The notes: a model not told the origin generated them from the sequence alone. Shown: positions 1 through 12,701, counted from the first letter of the stretch. The stretch: DNA of 64,000 nt from Parietaria judaica (GCA_954871525.1 OX940872.1:22787746-22851745), one strand, 5' to 3'. Numbers and translations are program-made.

Positions 1-743
1 AGTTTATAAAATGTTATATAAAATTTACCATATAGTTTGAAGTTGATGTTAGTTTAATAATACACAATGCTTCATAGAATCTAGTGTGCTTTGGCCTCAA
101 TAATTAATGCTTCATAAGAGAAAACTTTTGTATTATTGGAGTAGTATTAAATCTATCTATATATGTCTATATAAATATAGTTAAAAATGTATTATAAATA
201 TAGTTATTTAAAAAAGAGTTACGGTTAATGATTATGTATGAGAATAGTCTAAATCTGAAAAGAAAAAAAATAGTTATTCTATTTCGATTTGGGTAAAATT
301 AAATTACATGAAAAATTATATAACAAAAAATTTACAAAATATTTTGAGAATGAATACCAAAATTTATGGTGTAGCTAGATTAAACACGTGGGATTAATGT
401 TTTTGAGAGAGAAAAAAATTCCCTATTTTTTCATTTCTCTTTTTTTATTTTTAATTATGAGCAAATCGTTATCACTGATCAAGTTAAGAAAAATCGAATA
501 GTAAAGTTTCCACAAATTCCATCTAATCTAACGACACAAAAATAATTCTGTTACAAAAGTGCAATAGAAAAAACATTCTCGCTCCTTTTTTTTCAAGGGA
601 TTCCCGCATATTTCCTCCTTACCATAGAAATCGTTAAGGAAAAATATACATCTCTTTCAATATGTTTTTTAGTAAGACCCGGTAAAATTCTAAGAAACGG
701 AATAATATTCCGTTGAATATGTCAATCCATAAATGATTGAAAG

Positions 744-785
<42 letters not shown>

Positions 786-3150
786 CAGAACTCAAAACTA
801 ATGAAATGTGTGAAATGTGTAATAGACCAAATCACCAAGAATGCTATAAATGCTCTTGGCTGTAACGCGGTTTCTCATAAATCCTGCCATGGATGCCAAT
901 ACTCATTTGATTAAGTCCAATATGCTACGGTGTCGTTTAGCTTTGAACCAAGATATCAACTATATATATATATATACACATTATATATAATTACGTATAT
1001 ATATACCCTGATGTCTGATCTGAAGCACACACGTGAGGACAGATGGTCACGTGCGCTGGCCGTGGTCTAAAAATTGGACTTTTGAAGTTCAGATCAAAGA
1101 CTACAACAGATTTGAACTCCAGATTATAAATTGGTACTAAAAAAACTCCAGATTATAATTCATAAGACGAAGTCACATTCTTTCTATGATGTAATAAAAT
1201 AATTGACGTAATAATGAATAGATTGTTCGTTGAATATTTATTGAAACTGAAGTCCCAACTGTGAAAAGAATGAATCACTTCATTACATGTTTAATCAAAT
1301 TATGAAAATACAATATACCCAGACTCACATAATTATAATTATATTCATCTTTCAAAAGTCAACAAAATAAAAAAAAATGAAAATGTACCTCGAAATTCCC
1401 AAAATCCAAAAAATGATAGTTTTGCCTAAAGAGATTGAAAACTTTGAGAAATTAAGTCATTTGAGAAAAAAAAATTCCCGAAATTCGCAGATTTATAATT
1501 ATGTTCATAGTTATAAATTCAAAACAACAAAAAAATCGATAACTTATTTTATAATCTCCTAAATCCAAACTTCGAAACTTATGCCACATGAACAAAACTT
1601 TGAAAAATCAATAGACCGGAAATAAATAAATAAACTTCTACAATTAAAATTCCAAAATTTATTCGACAAGATATTCATCAAAATCCAAAAAATACACTTC
1701 AACAAATGTGAAATACCAAACTTTGTTCATTTTAAACATAACCATTAACTTCCACAATTTTAAAACTAAGAAAATTCTCAAGATGTTTAATAAATTAGTA
1801 AATTCACAAGAAAACGAGCATGTAATCACTGAACTTAACAATATTCTCCATAGTCCCTATTAATTAACAACAAAATTCAAAAACAATGCCTTTAAAATGC
1901 ATCAAACCAGAACTTGAGGTATTTATGTCTGAATATTTTGTAATCAAAATTGATGGATAAGTAGCTCGATTATCTACTGGTACTCCACCGAAAATGATAA
2001 ATTGATAACTGTTACATGGAATAACTTATCGATAAGCACTGGAAATCAGTAATCGATCGATAATCCTGAAAACTTATGCACTCTTCTTGAACTAAAGATC
2101 TTATTTTAGGAATTGGACCCTTATATTTGGTTTCCGATTTTTTTTTTTCTATATCCGGTCAAAAAAACTTTTATTTTTCTTTTTATAGTAAATTATGTGA
2201 GATGAAAAAAGCAAAATGACCTAATTTTGAATATTTGGCTGTTAATTTACTTCTTTTGTTAATGCTTCTCCAAAGTCAAAATGACCAAGTTTTCTAAACC
2301 CTAATAAATAAGAGGAAAAAAGAGGAACTCAAAGGCAAAGTCCAATTAGGTGGAGAACATGATCCCAAGGCATAGATATATATCTCCACAAACTGAGTCA
2401 GTGATTGACAATTTGACCATCAAACAAGTCTAGAACTTCAAATTATTTCCTATTTCTCCTTTGAATATGACCAACATGGTGAGCTAAAAGGGCTTTTTAT
2501 TCTCTTAATTTAAAGATTCATTAACATAAATAGCTAGATTAGAGCCTAAACCTAGGGTTAGTCATGAGGGCCAACTTGGATTGCTAAAATCAAGAAAAAT
2601 TCTAGCATTTTGCAGCCCCCAAAAAAAATTGTGAAAGTCAAGGCTCCAACTAGTCTTGTGAAATTTAGAACAGAAAATAAAATCTAGTGTTGTGTGCAAA
2701 GTTGCAAAACAAATGTGCTTGGTTGGTCACTCCTTTCAATGCTCTGATTTAAGACAAGTTTTATAATATGATTGGCACAAAATACTAATCTTAATAGTTT
2801 CTTGAAAGTTGGCTGTTTTGTTTGATTCATTTGTATGTCTTGAAACAAAGTTGTCATGCACTAAACTCTTTCAAAATACTGAATTCATCGATAGCTATTT
2901 GCATTAATTATTTTAACTTTAATAGTAATCAGCAATAATATCTTTGATGCAATACCCCTGAATTTTTAATTTTTGACAGAATTGCCCACTTAACTCTTAA
3001 AAGCCTCGCATATTGCACCTTATGCGTTAATACATGCCTTGCTCAAGAGTATGTTTTACCAATTAGTTATCAAACAAAGTCAATATATGAAAATTAAATC
3101 TTTTAAGAAAATTACAAGCCCCTATATTTTTGGAGAAAACAATAAATTAT
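1..3150. other. AT-rich intergenic DNA, no gene seen
   Basis: No reading frame here has recognisable protein similarity; the small open frames are AT-rich and unlike any family I know. An (AT)n microsatellite of about 18 units lies at 747-783 and a shorter TA run near 961-976. Isolated CACGTG motifs occur near 387 and 1030, but no gene is close enough to assign them to. Confidence 0.6.
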
Positions 3151-3189
3151 ATTAAAAAAATATCATAAAACAAATCACGTGTTGTGCAG

Positions 3190-3830
3190 GGTTATCTTTT
3201 CCGTCATTTTTTCAATGAGGGAAGAATTCACTAGTTTTTTCTTTATGTTTAGGGAACATTTTGTTGAGTTTTCTAAGATTATTCATATTCCCGGTGAGAT
3301 ATAAATCTCTACAGAACGCTTCTAGTATCCTTCTTCGAGATCGGATTCCATGTGCACGTCAAGCTTGAATCATCCTGCTAGTCCACGCCTCCTTAGTCGA
3401 TCACAACCCATCCAATTTACGGTTCTCTACTTCGTACACCACGTCGTCTCTGATGGAACGCCTTTTACGCCGGAAATCCCCAAACAAGAATACTAGCTCT
3501 TTTTCGGTGATTAGGAGACGAGCGAAGAGCTTCACGGGAGCTAGTAGAATTCGACCACCTCTCTAGGCTATGGAGATGTCGAATTCGAGAGAGAGAGAGA
3601 GAAACTTTATTTCGTGTATTATGTGAATAATGGCTTAGTTTCCCCTTTTTTAGTCTCCATATATAGGAATATGGTTTAGTGTTAATGGGTTTTATGAATC
3701 ACATTAATCAAGCCAACTAACCAACTAATTAATCTTATGAATTAAGCTATTAATTCATATGGCCCATTTAGCCAATACCTAATCGACGTTGGGGACCTAT
3801 GCCACAAAGTTCCTACACATTTTTACCAAA
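3190..3830 (-). repeat. Probable decayed LTR or LTR-leader fragment
   Basis: Read on the minus strand, the block starts near 3822 with TGTAGGAACTTTG. It has a TATA-like CCTATATATGG near 3660, a CT-rich stretch at 3588-3602 and then a moderately GC-rich leader-like section to about 3260. This layout resembles the U3-R-U5 of a plant LTR retrotransposon. I found no second LTR, target duplication or coding domain, so this is an inference from layout only. Confidence 0.35.
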
Positions 3831-3845
3831 AGCTATAGGATCAAG

Positions 3846-4400
3846 GCATAGGCAGAGCTACATACGCACGAGCGTATGCACGTGTTTACGCTCAAATATC
3901 AAAAGAAAAAAAATTAATGAAGTGATATTGTATTTTTATGTTCCTTAAGTCGGCAAACTTTATAGTAGTGGAGCACACTAAATTTTTTAAGAAATTCATT
4001 TATTTGTATGCATGAGATATTGGGGTTTATCTCCTTTAATTTTGTTTAGTTTGCATATACTCCTATTGTTTATATATTATCTTTTACTTTCATATTCTGT
4101 TAGTGTTATTATAAAAAGCTTAATTAAAATTTTGTTGCTCTATTTTTATTTTTTTATATATAAAAAACATACATAATGTTTAAATTATTTTTACATTATA
4201 AATTATTGAATGAAATAAAAAAATTGATGGCAATTTTGCTCACTAAAATTATAAGTTATAAGTTTTGACCCACTTATAAAGATATAAACACATAAATAAA
4301 ATATAAGAAGTTGAATGTTATTTAAATTAACTCGGTAAAATTTATAATAGTTATATAATGCTTCGGTTGATTCAAAAAGCTGGCTCCTCCGCTGCCACTT
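3846..4400. repeat. Possible remnant of a DNA transposon (GCGGAGCCAG-type terminus)
   Basis: The right edge reads, on the minus strand, GTGGCAGCGGAGGAGCCAGC, which resembles the GGCGGAGCCAG terminus common in degenerate plant repeats. The left edge has the related AGGCAGAGCTACA. The interior is AT-rich with no coding potential. A similar GAGGGGCAAAGCCAGGAATT occurs near 16272. No clean target duplication was found. Confidence 0.25.
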
Positions 4401-4618
4401 GCTCAAGGGACTAAGTTCACCATGTGCTAAGCTTCGGGGCATTTATGACAATTAAAACACTTTTCCACTCAATGCAAGTATCATACGACATTATATGCAA
4501 GCTTTGTTAAGAAAAACTACCCATTTCTTTAGGTCTCACAAAAATCTGAAGATCCAACTAGGTGTTTCTCCACAGCTTATCAAAAATGAAGGAGAAACAC
4601 AAACAAGAAATACACATT

Positions 4619-7447
4619 TCAGATAGGGTTTCCTTTGGGGACGATCTGGTCTTTGATCCACATGTAAATCGGAACGAGCACATAGTAAGTGGCGGCCATT
4701 GTGCCGAGCATGAAACGCCAAAAGAAAGTCAATGGATCAGTCGGCTTCGCCACATCCTCTTCCTTTGGACCGAGCTGCAAAAAAATATGCAAGAGTTTCA
4801 GCAATTTAATAAAAATAAATTGAACCGGAATTCCTGGTGGTACTGTTTACTAGAAGAATAGTTTTTCTAGCAGAATAAGGGTACCAGTAGTCCTTTATTT
4901 TAAAAAAAAAAAGAGCAAAAAAATAACTTAGTACAGGCAGTGAAGATGGTCGAATAGTTTCGCCCCTGTTTGAGAGACATTACCTGAAGAGGTGAGTCAC
5001 CGGAATAGGACTTGACACCGGTGACAGAGCAACCCATGATGAGACCATGTCGGCGGACCCCACGGTACCATTTGGGGCCGATTCTCTTGAGCTTCACGTC
5101 CGTGAAACCCGCGTTCTTGAACCACTCAATGTACTCTTCCTCCTTCGGGAAAAGCATCCACACATCCGCGAAAAATCGGGACAGCCAAAACGTGGGGTGC
5201 ACCGGCCCGATGAGGCACGCTTTCCCTCCTATCTTCAACACCCGGTATGCTTCTCTGATTCCACGCTGCGGATCTGGCCAATACTCGATGCTGAGGAATA
5301 CGAATTAAAACATTGCATGAGCCCCGAGAAAACCTACGTCAGAATTCGACTGGATAAAGTGAAGGAATATTGTGCTGTGATTAATGGTGCACTTTTTCCC
5401 GTGAAAGAGAGACGGAGAAAAGGAGGGATGACCGAACATGGTCACGCCATCTCCCTCATCTAATTTTGTAAAATAAAAAATTATGTTTTTTATATTTAAT
5501 ATTTGAACCCTTATTCTAAAGGTTACTTATATTTTGAATTGTTTTACACAAGAAGAAATCTTTATAACAGCATTACTTGTCTCAAAAGCATAATGCAAGA
5601 GGTCAACTTGGTTCTTCCAAAACTTACAAACCAGTAAGGTTCATTCCTATGAAGTTCATCAATATAATGTTTTTCTTAAGGGGCAAGGAACCGAATCCCG
5701 GTTCAGATTCAGAGAACTCATAACCCAATTCAACCAATTGATCTATTATCGAAACTCTATAGATTGGCAATCTCAAGCAAGTAGTTTGTTTCGCTCTATA
5801 CTCTAAAACCTTCATAAGAGGAAATTCTATAGAAATAAAGATAAACAAGAATAGGCAAAAACAAAACAAAACATAATATAAAGTAAATCCCAAACTGATT
5901 CTACTAAACTCGAATTTGAGAATCGATTCAAATAACGTTCACGTAAAATAACAACAAAAATCCCAACTCGGACAATCTCCTTCAAGTTTAACAAAAAAAA
6001 TCTAAGAGAAAAAAAATATCCCAGTTCGAGCTAGACATAATTTCTGTAAAGCAAACCGCTTTGGTATCAATATTAACATGCAAAATCGCCCACAGAACAC
6101 ACCAAGTTCTCTCGCACTACGTTCAAGTCTCCATTCTTTTTTAAAAACCCACATGCAAAACCTCATAAGAACAAGCTGAACACTTCCACATTACTTAAAA
6201 ATCCCAAAACAAGCAAACATGCCACAAAACCCCAATCGAAAGCACCTACGAAATCAAGCTAAATAGTCCGAAACCAACCTTGAACTAAGAAAGCAAAAAA
6301 GCAAAGAACCCACTGAGACCAATGCAGCCAAAACTACGAAAGCTACAATGCAGCCGAAACGCTCTGAGCTTGAAACCCCACATGCAAAATCAAGCTAAAC
6401 CCCATAAAACCAAGCGAAAACTCAAGAACTCTACTCTCAAACCGGACAACTTTCCTCACTAAGGACATGCAAAACCCCAAACGCTCTCACACCACTCTCA
6501 ACCCGAACAACAATGAGAAAAAGACGCAAAATTTCCATACCTCGGATCGAACATGCGAAAAATACACGAAAACAAGCAACACTCCAAAACGCTCTCACCA
6601 TCAAAACTCACATGCAAAAACAAAGTAAAATACAACTCTCACAAAAACAAGCAATATTCAAATCATAACGCATCCATAACCGCTCCTAGCTTCAAAAACC
6701 CACATGCAAAAACAATGTAAAAACAGCAAATCCCTCACAAAAATCCCACAAAAGAACAAGCAATTCAAAATCATAATGCACCCAAAACCGCTCCTAGCTT
6801 CAAAACCCACATGCAAAAACCAAGTAAAAACAGCAAATCTCTCACAAAAACCCCACCAAAAGACAAGCAAATTCAAATCGCAACGCACCCGAAAACCGCT
6901 CTCAATTTACTTACCTCCCAGCAGAGACATATCGATCGGCGTAGTCCGTGGCGAAGGGCAGATCCTCGGCGTCCCCTTGGACGATCGTGCACTCCTTGAG
7001 AGCCTCCTTCTGCCTCGCCTTCTCGAGCTGGTGCGGCGACTGGTCGAGGATCGTCACGTTCTTGGCGTCGACGTGCTCGACGATCCCCAGGGTGGTGAAC
7101 CCCGTGCCTCCTCCCACGTCAACCACGGTCAGGCTCCGGTCGTTCAGCTCGGCCGGCTCGAGCGCGTCGTCGCGCATGTCCTCCGTCCAGTGGCCCGGGT
7201 TGATGACGTGGTCGTACACGACCGACAGGAACCTGTAGAACCAGAAAGCCTCCTTCTTGTGCTGGATGAACCGCGGCTGCGAGGCCGGCCTCGACGGCGA
7301 GACCGCGCATCTGATCGGAGCCGAGCTTCTCCGGCGAGCGAGCGAGATAGAGAGACCCTTTTGGGGGAAGTACCTCGGGTTGTTGTGCGAGGTCAGGCCG
7401 AGGATGGGGGTGAGCTTCTGAGCTCCGTTGAGGACTGTGATGGCCAT
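4619..7447 (-). CDS. VTE3: MPBQ/MSBQ methyltransferase, chloroplastic (2-methyl-6-phytylbenzoquinol methyltransferase)
   Basis: This enzyme methylates 2-methyl-6-phytyl- and 2-methyl-6-solanyl-benzoquinol using S-adenosylmethionine at the chloroplast inner envelope, and is needed for plastoquinone and alpha/gamma-tocopherol. There are three exons: 7447-6915, 5290-4984 and 4774-4619, 996 nt in all (331 aa). Both introns are GT-AG and the frame is kept across each junction. Residues 1 to about 50 are a Ser/Arg-rich transit peptide. SAM motif I is VVDVGGGTG (108-116), followed by GDAEDLPF (158-165). The C-terminal exon has a hydrophobic segment (LGTMAATYYVLVPIYMW) and ends in KDQIVPKGNPI, as expected for the 37-kDa envelope protein. 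Length is close to the Arabidopsis protein. Intron 1 is long (1,624 bp) and carries a minisatellite. The downstream same-strand neighbour is the upstream region of LESV's 3' end. The ATG at 7447 is the only start that supplies the transit peptide. Confidence 0.95.
6100..6905. repeat. Intronic minisatellite in VTE3 intron 1
   Basis: Three clear copies of a roughly 90-107 bp unit are marked by the motif CACATGCAAAAA at about 6609, 6701 and 6808. Each is followed by AAAGTAAAA or AATGTAAAAACAGC and a CTCACAAAAA block, and the last two also share CCGCTCCTAGCTTCAAAA. More degenerate copies reach back to about 6110. The unit is A/C-rich on the plus strand (T/G-rich in the transcript). The block ends directly at the VTE3 exon 1 donor. 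Confidence 0.7.
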
Positions 7448-8318
7448 TGGAGAGGAGAGAGGAGAGGTGGGTTCTTCTATTTGAAGCTTCTGGGCATGGA
7501 GTTCGGGGTCATGGGGTTGATTCGGAGGGGTTCATGTGGGCGTTTGAGTTTGAGGGACGCGGAAGGAAGTGAGTGACTGAGAATGGAGGAGAGAGGACCA
7601 CGTTTCGGGGAAGAAGCCGTCTGTGTCAGGACACGTACGACACCTAAGACAGGCCAATGCATTGGATGTCGTTTTTGTCAAACATTGTCGTTTAATCGCT
7701 GGAGGAAATCATCATTGTTCAAAAACAGAAACGGTCGTTCTACATCAAACGGGATCGAAAATGGGATTTTCACTCTTTCTTTCCACTTCAGTCCGGGTTT
7801 TTTTCAAAACGTTTTACGGAGAAAAGCCATTTTGTGTCGGGACAAATGCAATATTTAACACTGGCCAATGAGTTTCGGGTTTATTTTGTCGTTTTGAAAT
7901 TTCTTGTTTTCATGGAAAATACAAGACTCAATTTTGTCCGACTCGAGTTAATATATATTAAGATAAAAGAATATATACGGCCCTAATTTGATAAATGTAG
8001 AATAAAATCCACTCAAAACTCGTACTTGTGGCCTTAAAGTAAATTAATTATGTTACTTTCTTTTTCTTCTCCACTGTTGGTTCTTCAAATGTTACGAACA
8101 ACATGAGTTATATAACTTATATATAGGGACCAAAATAAGTACAAAAATAAGTTAAATCATGGGATTATTGGTAGCTCTATAAATGGCTTGACACGTGCAC
8201 ACGCATGACTTCTTTGCTCTTGAGATCACACACCATCACGAGTAAGGATATCGCACGATAGATTATTGACACTAACTTATGCTGTAAGCCAGACACTGAT
8301 CTGACCCGAAAACCCGGT
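7448..8318. promoter_or_regulatory. VTE3 upstream region / LESV 3' flank
   Basis: These 871 bp separate the VTE3 start codon from the LESV stop codon, both genes on the minus strand. The section to about 7600 is GC-richer and is probably VTE3 5' UTR and core promoter. Between 7620 and 7900 two diverged blocks recur (ACACGTAC/GACAAATGC, then GGCCAATG, then TGTCGTTTT), suggesting an old local duplication. No other gene is visible. Confidence 0.5.
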
Positions 8319-10999
8319 TCACGACATGTCGGAGGGCTTAGGAACCTCCCGGAGTTGGGCGGAGTTGTCGAAGCAGTGGTAGAACCCGAAGTGGGGGAAG
8401 CCCTCGTACCACGTGTCTTGCTGGACGCGTGTGTCCCAATGCTCGCCCGCGCTACTCCTGCCATATTTGTGGACCCACCCAGATCCGTCGTGGCGCTCAC
8501 CCCATGCACGGTTCCACCGCTCGCCGGACTCCCCCTCCCACCACTTCTCGCCTTGCTTCACGCCCTGCCCGTTGGGGTCGAAGCCTTCATCCCACTTATC
8601 CCCCCACTTGGCCCACCCCTCGCCCTCAGACCGCTCTGCCCACTTGTCCGTGTACTTCGTGCTTCCACCGTGGCCGTCATATTTCTCGCCCCACCTGAGA
8701 GGAAAAGAGGAATATGACAGTTAAGGACGGATTTGTCTTTCAATTAAACAGTAAACCGGAAGATGATTAGTGTTTTGGAGTTTTGATTACTGATTTTAAC
8801 TACAATATATGATCGAAGCATGTTATGAACATAAAAATAATAGATTCCCGAAACGTGCCATTGGGGCGACAACTAACGGGCCAAGCTCAAGAGGGAGCGC
8901 TTTATTTTCATATGTGAACAAATTTTATTTCCATAAATTATGCAACTTATTATTCCGTCATTTAGATTTTATTGTTGCAATAAGAAAACGCCCCGTCAGG
9001 AAAAACACGGTTGTAATTGAGGGTTAGCGTGAGAGACGAGCATTTTGTGTTTTCTGTTCCATTACAATGGTTCCCGTCATGAGATCTCGACTACGGTACG
9101 GTAAGTATCATAAACTATAATACCTGCACATACATATAGCCATATATTTCTTCAAATTTACCCTTTTCTTCTATCTTATAAGCTATTCAGAATTCAAAAT
9201 CACATATTTGGCAATTGTGATTTTTAGCCTAAGCACCAACTATTAAAATTACTATCTATGAACTCTTCTATCAAGGAGGTGTGATGAAGGTGAAGGGTTG
9301 GTTCATTCCCACAAAATGTGCAAGGATTGGTTAGTAAAAGTTAATCTTACTAAAGAATTACGGAGAAAATCGGTCTTCCTTTGAAAATGGACGTGTTTTT
9401 GGTTAAAATCTATCCGGTGAACTCTGCGTTTTTTCCAATGAACTCGAAGAACACAAAAACAGTACATACCTTTCGTGCCATATATGAGCATGGCCAGCTT
9501 CAAGAGGCGTTTTTGGATCGATTTTGCACCATTTGTCGGCCGATTTCTCGGTCTCGCCAGCAGCATTATATCGCTCCCACCATTTCTCTTGCCACTCGCC
9601 TCCATGCCCGTTCTTTCCCCACTTGTCCGCGGTTTTCTCGATGTTTAAAAGCCCACGCTCCTGAAAACAAAGAAGCATTCACAACTTAAAGCGAACATCA
9701 AAAAATGGATAAGATTTGCAAGAGATTTATAGATTTTCCCTGACCTGCCACATTGACTCTCGCCAGAACTCTCGCCACACATTCCCAAGCGCATCGCGTC
9801 CTGATTTCTCCGAACCGAGCTCCTTGTACCCGAAATCATCTGAAGCCTCCCAGAATTTCTCCTGCCACTCCACAGTCTGGTCGGCGCTTACACCTCTGGT
9901 CATCGTCCACCTGCAAAGTACACCATCTGCCCTTCTCTCCACACCGGTTTCCTTCCACCACCTCGTACCATCAACGGTCGTTCCGAAGGGCAACATTGTC
10001 TCTTTACCAACCTTCTCCAGCGCACGAACTGCCTCGGCTGCATTCGCCGAGGATTGCAGACCGAGTTCATTCTCCTCGTTTGGTGACAGAACCTCCTCGA
10101 TGGAGTCGGAATCTTGTTCTTCTTGAACCTCAGTGAGTGACTGAAGAGGAGGTAAAGGCAGGTAGCGGCTGAAGAGTTCGCTTTCGAAGAGAAGGGCAAG
10201 AGACTCCGAAGAGCGTTCCTTCTCCGCAACCGGGTTGCTCGGCATTGGCTCTGCCATGGAGCTCGTCGCAGTTTGTAAGCCACTGTCATCATCTGAACTT
10301 CCGTCCTCGCTCGGCGGCGGAATCCAGGACCAGAACTCGGGGCCCGGGATCCCGTTTCGTGACGGATCTGACGGCGTTACGAGCTTGCTCCAACTTCGTG
10401 GACCTGCAAATTTCAAAGCACTTCGGGATTCAACAATGGCGCGCACGATTATCTACCAAATGCTACCAAGCAAATCAACAAACAAGTACAGTACACACAA
10501 TCAAACTCCAACCTTCTGGTGGAGCCTCGTCACCGGAATCCCCAAACTCTAGCGCCACATCCTCGCCGGAATCCGCCTCTCCCGGCAATCCACTCTCCTC
10601 GAGAATCGCCTTCGCCGCCGCAATCGCCGCCGCGGCGCGATCAACGACCTGCAGCCTCTGAGCACGGTCTCTCTCCTCCCTCGAGACCTCCAGAATCTTC
10701 TGGAACTCCTCGCTCTTCCTCTCCAAACCCTCGACAGCCACGTCGTCGCCACTGTCCCCCTCCGTGTTCTCGACGATCTTCTGGAACTCCATCGTCTTCC
10801 TCTCCCTGTCGGTGGCCTTCTTCCACATGTCGAGGTACGAGCTCGCTCCGCCGTCGCCGGACGCCGCCGCTCCGGCTCGGAACTCGAGCCGAGTCGCAAC
10901 CTTCGGAATCCTTCTCCTCGCCGGCGAATCGAGCGCGCGGTGGCTTCTCCGGCGAGGAATCGCGGAGGCGCGTGGGAATGCCCCGAGCTGAGACGCCAT
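8319..10999 (-). CDS. LESV: LESV, Like Early Starvation protein (Trp-rich starch-binding protein), chloroplastic
   Basis: LESV and its homologue ESV1 bind starch glucans in the chloroplast stroma through a tryptophan- and aromatic-rich beta domain and help organise glucans and control their degradation. There are four exons: 10999-10513, 10403-9745, 9660-9470 and 8694-8319, 1,713 nt in all (570 aa), close to the known LESV length. All introns are GT-AG and phases agree. The N terminus is a transit peptide rich in Arg, Ala and Ser. Next comes the LESV-specific segment with YLDMWKKATDRERKTMEFQ (exon 1) and an acidic, charged helical stretch. Exons 2 to 4 hold the Trp-rich domain with repeated motifs such as GTRWWKETG, KTADKWGKNG, EKWWERYN, WAKWGDKWDEGF and GEKWWEGES. 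The N-terminal extension favours LESV over the shorter ESV1. The (GA)n tract just upstream is probably in its leader. Confidence 0.92.
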
Positions 11000-11210
11000 T
11001 TCGGAGAGGGAGAGGGAGAGTGAGTTGTGGCGCTAGAAGTTCGAGCTTTGAAGCTTTGGGAAGTTAATAATGGCGGAGGAGAGAGAGAGAGAGAGAGAGA
11101 GGGGTAGTTTGGGGATTTGCGTTCTGGGGAAAGTGTCGATACTTCCGTGGGATTGAAGGAAGGTTTGTGATTCAAATCTTGAGTGAAGCTGCAGAGTAAC
11201 GATTTCAACT
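11000..11210 (-). promoter_or_regulatory. LESV leader/core promoter with CT microsatellite
   Basis: Directly upstream of the LESV ATG is a pure GA run at about 11080-11101, read as CT in the transcript. CT/GA runs are common in plant 5' leaders and core promoters. I could not place a TATA box with confidence, so the exact transcript start is unknown. Confidence 0.5.
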
Positions 11211-11639
11211 GTTTTTCTTTTTTCTATATATGGGGTATAAATACCTAAGTTTATACTTAGTGACACTTGGTAGGTAGTGAGATTCTATCATTGTCAACGA
11301 CCCAACGTCTTGAATACGAATATTGCATACCGATTATAGATGTGTACGGTTGTAGGATTAAATTTGAAATATATTAGTCAATTCAATATATAATTTTTAT
11401 CAAACTCGTAAATAAATACGAATATCGAATACCGATTATATGATAAATATGATTTTTATCTTTAAATTAAATCTATTATTTGTAATATACGTTTGTTCAC
11501 CCCTAACATGAGTAGGGGGTTATAAATAAAATTTAAATAGCTTTTTTTACTTGATTAAGTTTGCCGCTATAATCTCACTAAAAAAACTTTTTAAGTATTA
11601 AATAGGTACTTAAACAACAAAATTTATATTTATATCAAC

Positions 11640-11885
11640 GGATTAAAGAAAAAGGCTTTCCTTGCCACGTGGCGTACACGGAGACAGTCTCCGTACAGAT
11701 ATGCGACGAGCGGCTCGAGCGAAGACAGCTCAGCGGAAGAAAGGAGTGTCGTTTTTGTCCAGCGACGTGTCGTTTTTCAAATAATATCAGCTGTTTATCC
11801 TCTCGTCTCTCTTCTCTTGCATCTTCATTTTTGATACGTTTACGGATTAGGGTTCGTGTTTCGAACCAGAGAAATTGAGTCGAGT
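11640..11885 (+). other. Promoter/leader-like orphan segment
   Basis: This GC-richer block interrupts AT-rich DNA. It contains GCCACGTGGC (11653-11662), a palindrome ACGGAGAC-A-GTCTCCGT (11679-11695), ACGTGTCG and a pyrimidine-rich CTCTCGTCTCTCTTCTCTTGC run followed by GGATTAGGGTTCGTG. This is the usual look of a plant promoter and 5' leader on the plus strand. No matching downstream coding exon was found, so it may be a relic or serve a noncoding transcript. Confidence 0.3.
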
Positions 11886-12036
11886 GCATATATATAATAT
11901 ATATTTAGTGTATCGTATGCATTATTCACAGAACTGTATCAGAATCAGAGCATATAACTAGGTTTATATTATTCCACATATTCTACTATATATACTAAAC
12001 AAGAGACATGTCTTATTACTTGCAAGAACTCATAGA

Positions 12037-12585
12037 TTAAAAAACAACATCTCCAAATGGGCCACCGGGTCTGGGTGGGGGCTCGATATCCGGCGGCAAC
12101 CCCGGGGGCGGCACGATCTCGGGTCCCGGCGGCCTCGCAGGCGGGAACTCCGGTGCCCGCGGCAGGTCGATCCCCGGCCCCGGGGGCAGAATATCCGGAT
12201 CGGTCGGTGGCAAGTCCGGCTCCGTCGGCTCGGGGAACTCGATCTCCGGCTTCACATCAGGCGGGACACGGCCGGGCTCGACCTCCGGCGAGGCAGTAAG
12301 CGGGGGAACCTCAGGCGGGACGGAAGGCGGGTCGCGGACCGGACCCCGCGGCGGAACCTCCGGCTGAGTCCCAGCTGGGTCGAACTCCTTTTGGTGCCCG
12401 ACCCGAACCGCCAACACAGCCGGGCCCATGTCGACGTGGCTCTTGAGTGCGGCATTGCAACACGGTACTGTCGATGTCGAGTTTCGCGAGGATATTATTA
12501 TGGTGTTTCTGGTAATGGTCGGAGAAGAAGGGATCGATCTTCTTAAGAGTGTGTTTGAGATTATTGCAGAGATTGATGAAGACAT
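12037..12585 (-). CDS. Proline-rich protein of unknown function (possible frameshifted seed-type gene)
   Basis: A single-exon frame of 182 aa starts at the ATG at 12585. I do not recognise a characterised family. Residues about 70-182 are a Pro/Glu/Asp-rich low-complexity tail built from PEVPP, PEIEFPEP, PDILPPGPG and PDIEPPPRP units; this part is strikingly GC-rich against the AT-rich flanks. The middle contains AALKSHVDMGPAVLAVRVG, which looks like a conserved globular segment. The first ~45 residues are Ser/Ile/Thr-rich. In the same region another frame, without an ATG, reads VESNVFINLCNNLKHTLKKI and HYQKHHNNILAKLDIDSTV, which looks more protein-like. The N terminus may therefore reflect a one-base shift. 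A promoter with three CACGTG boxes and two RY motifs lies 117-176 bp upstream and supports a genuine transcription unit, probably ABA- and seed-regulated. Confidence 0.6.
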   Translation of the reverse strand: MSSSISAIISNTLLRRSIPSSPTITRNTIIISSRNSTSTVPCCNAALKSHVDMGPAVLAVRVGHQKEFDPAGTQPEVPPRGPVRDPPSVPPEVPPLTASPEVEPGRVPPDVKPEIEFPEPTEPDLPPTDPDILPPGPGIDLPRAPEFPPARPPGPEIVPPPGLPPDIEPPPRPGGPFGDVVF

Positions 12586-12701
12586 TGCTTTCGACTGAGG
12601 ATCTTATTGAGGTCAAATATAAGGGTACGAAGTAACTTCTTCGTTTTTAATTGATAAACGAACGTGAATAAGATAGAATAGTGAAGCGGAAATGGTGTAC
12701 G

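Noticed and set aside
1377..1841. Small open frames of about 60 codons
   Set aside because: AT-rich, low-complexity translations with no similarity or supporting context.
6704..7576. A 290-codon plus-strand frame across VTE3 exon 1
   Set aside because: It is antisense to a well-supported exon and Arg-rich, the usual shadow of a GC-rich coding strand.
10519..11208. Long frames on both strands over LESV exon 1
   Set aside because: Only the frame from 10999 continues through splice sites into the Trp-rich domain; the others are shadows.
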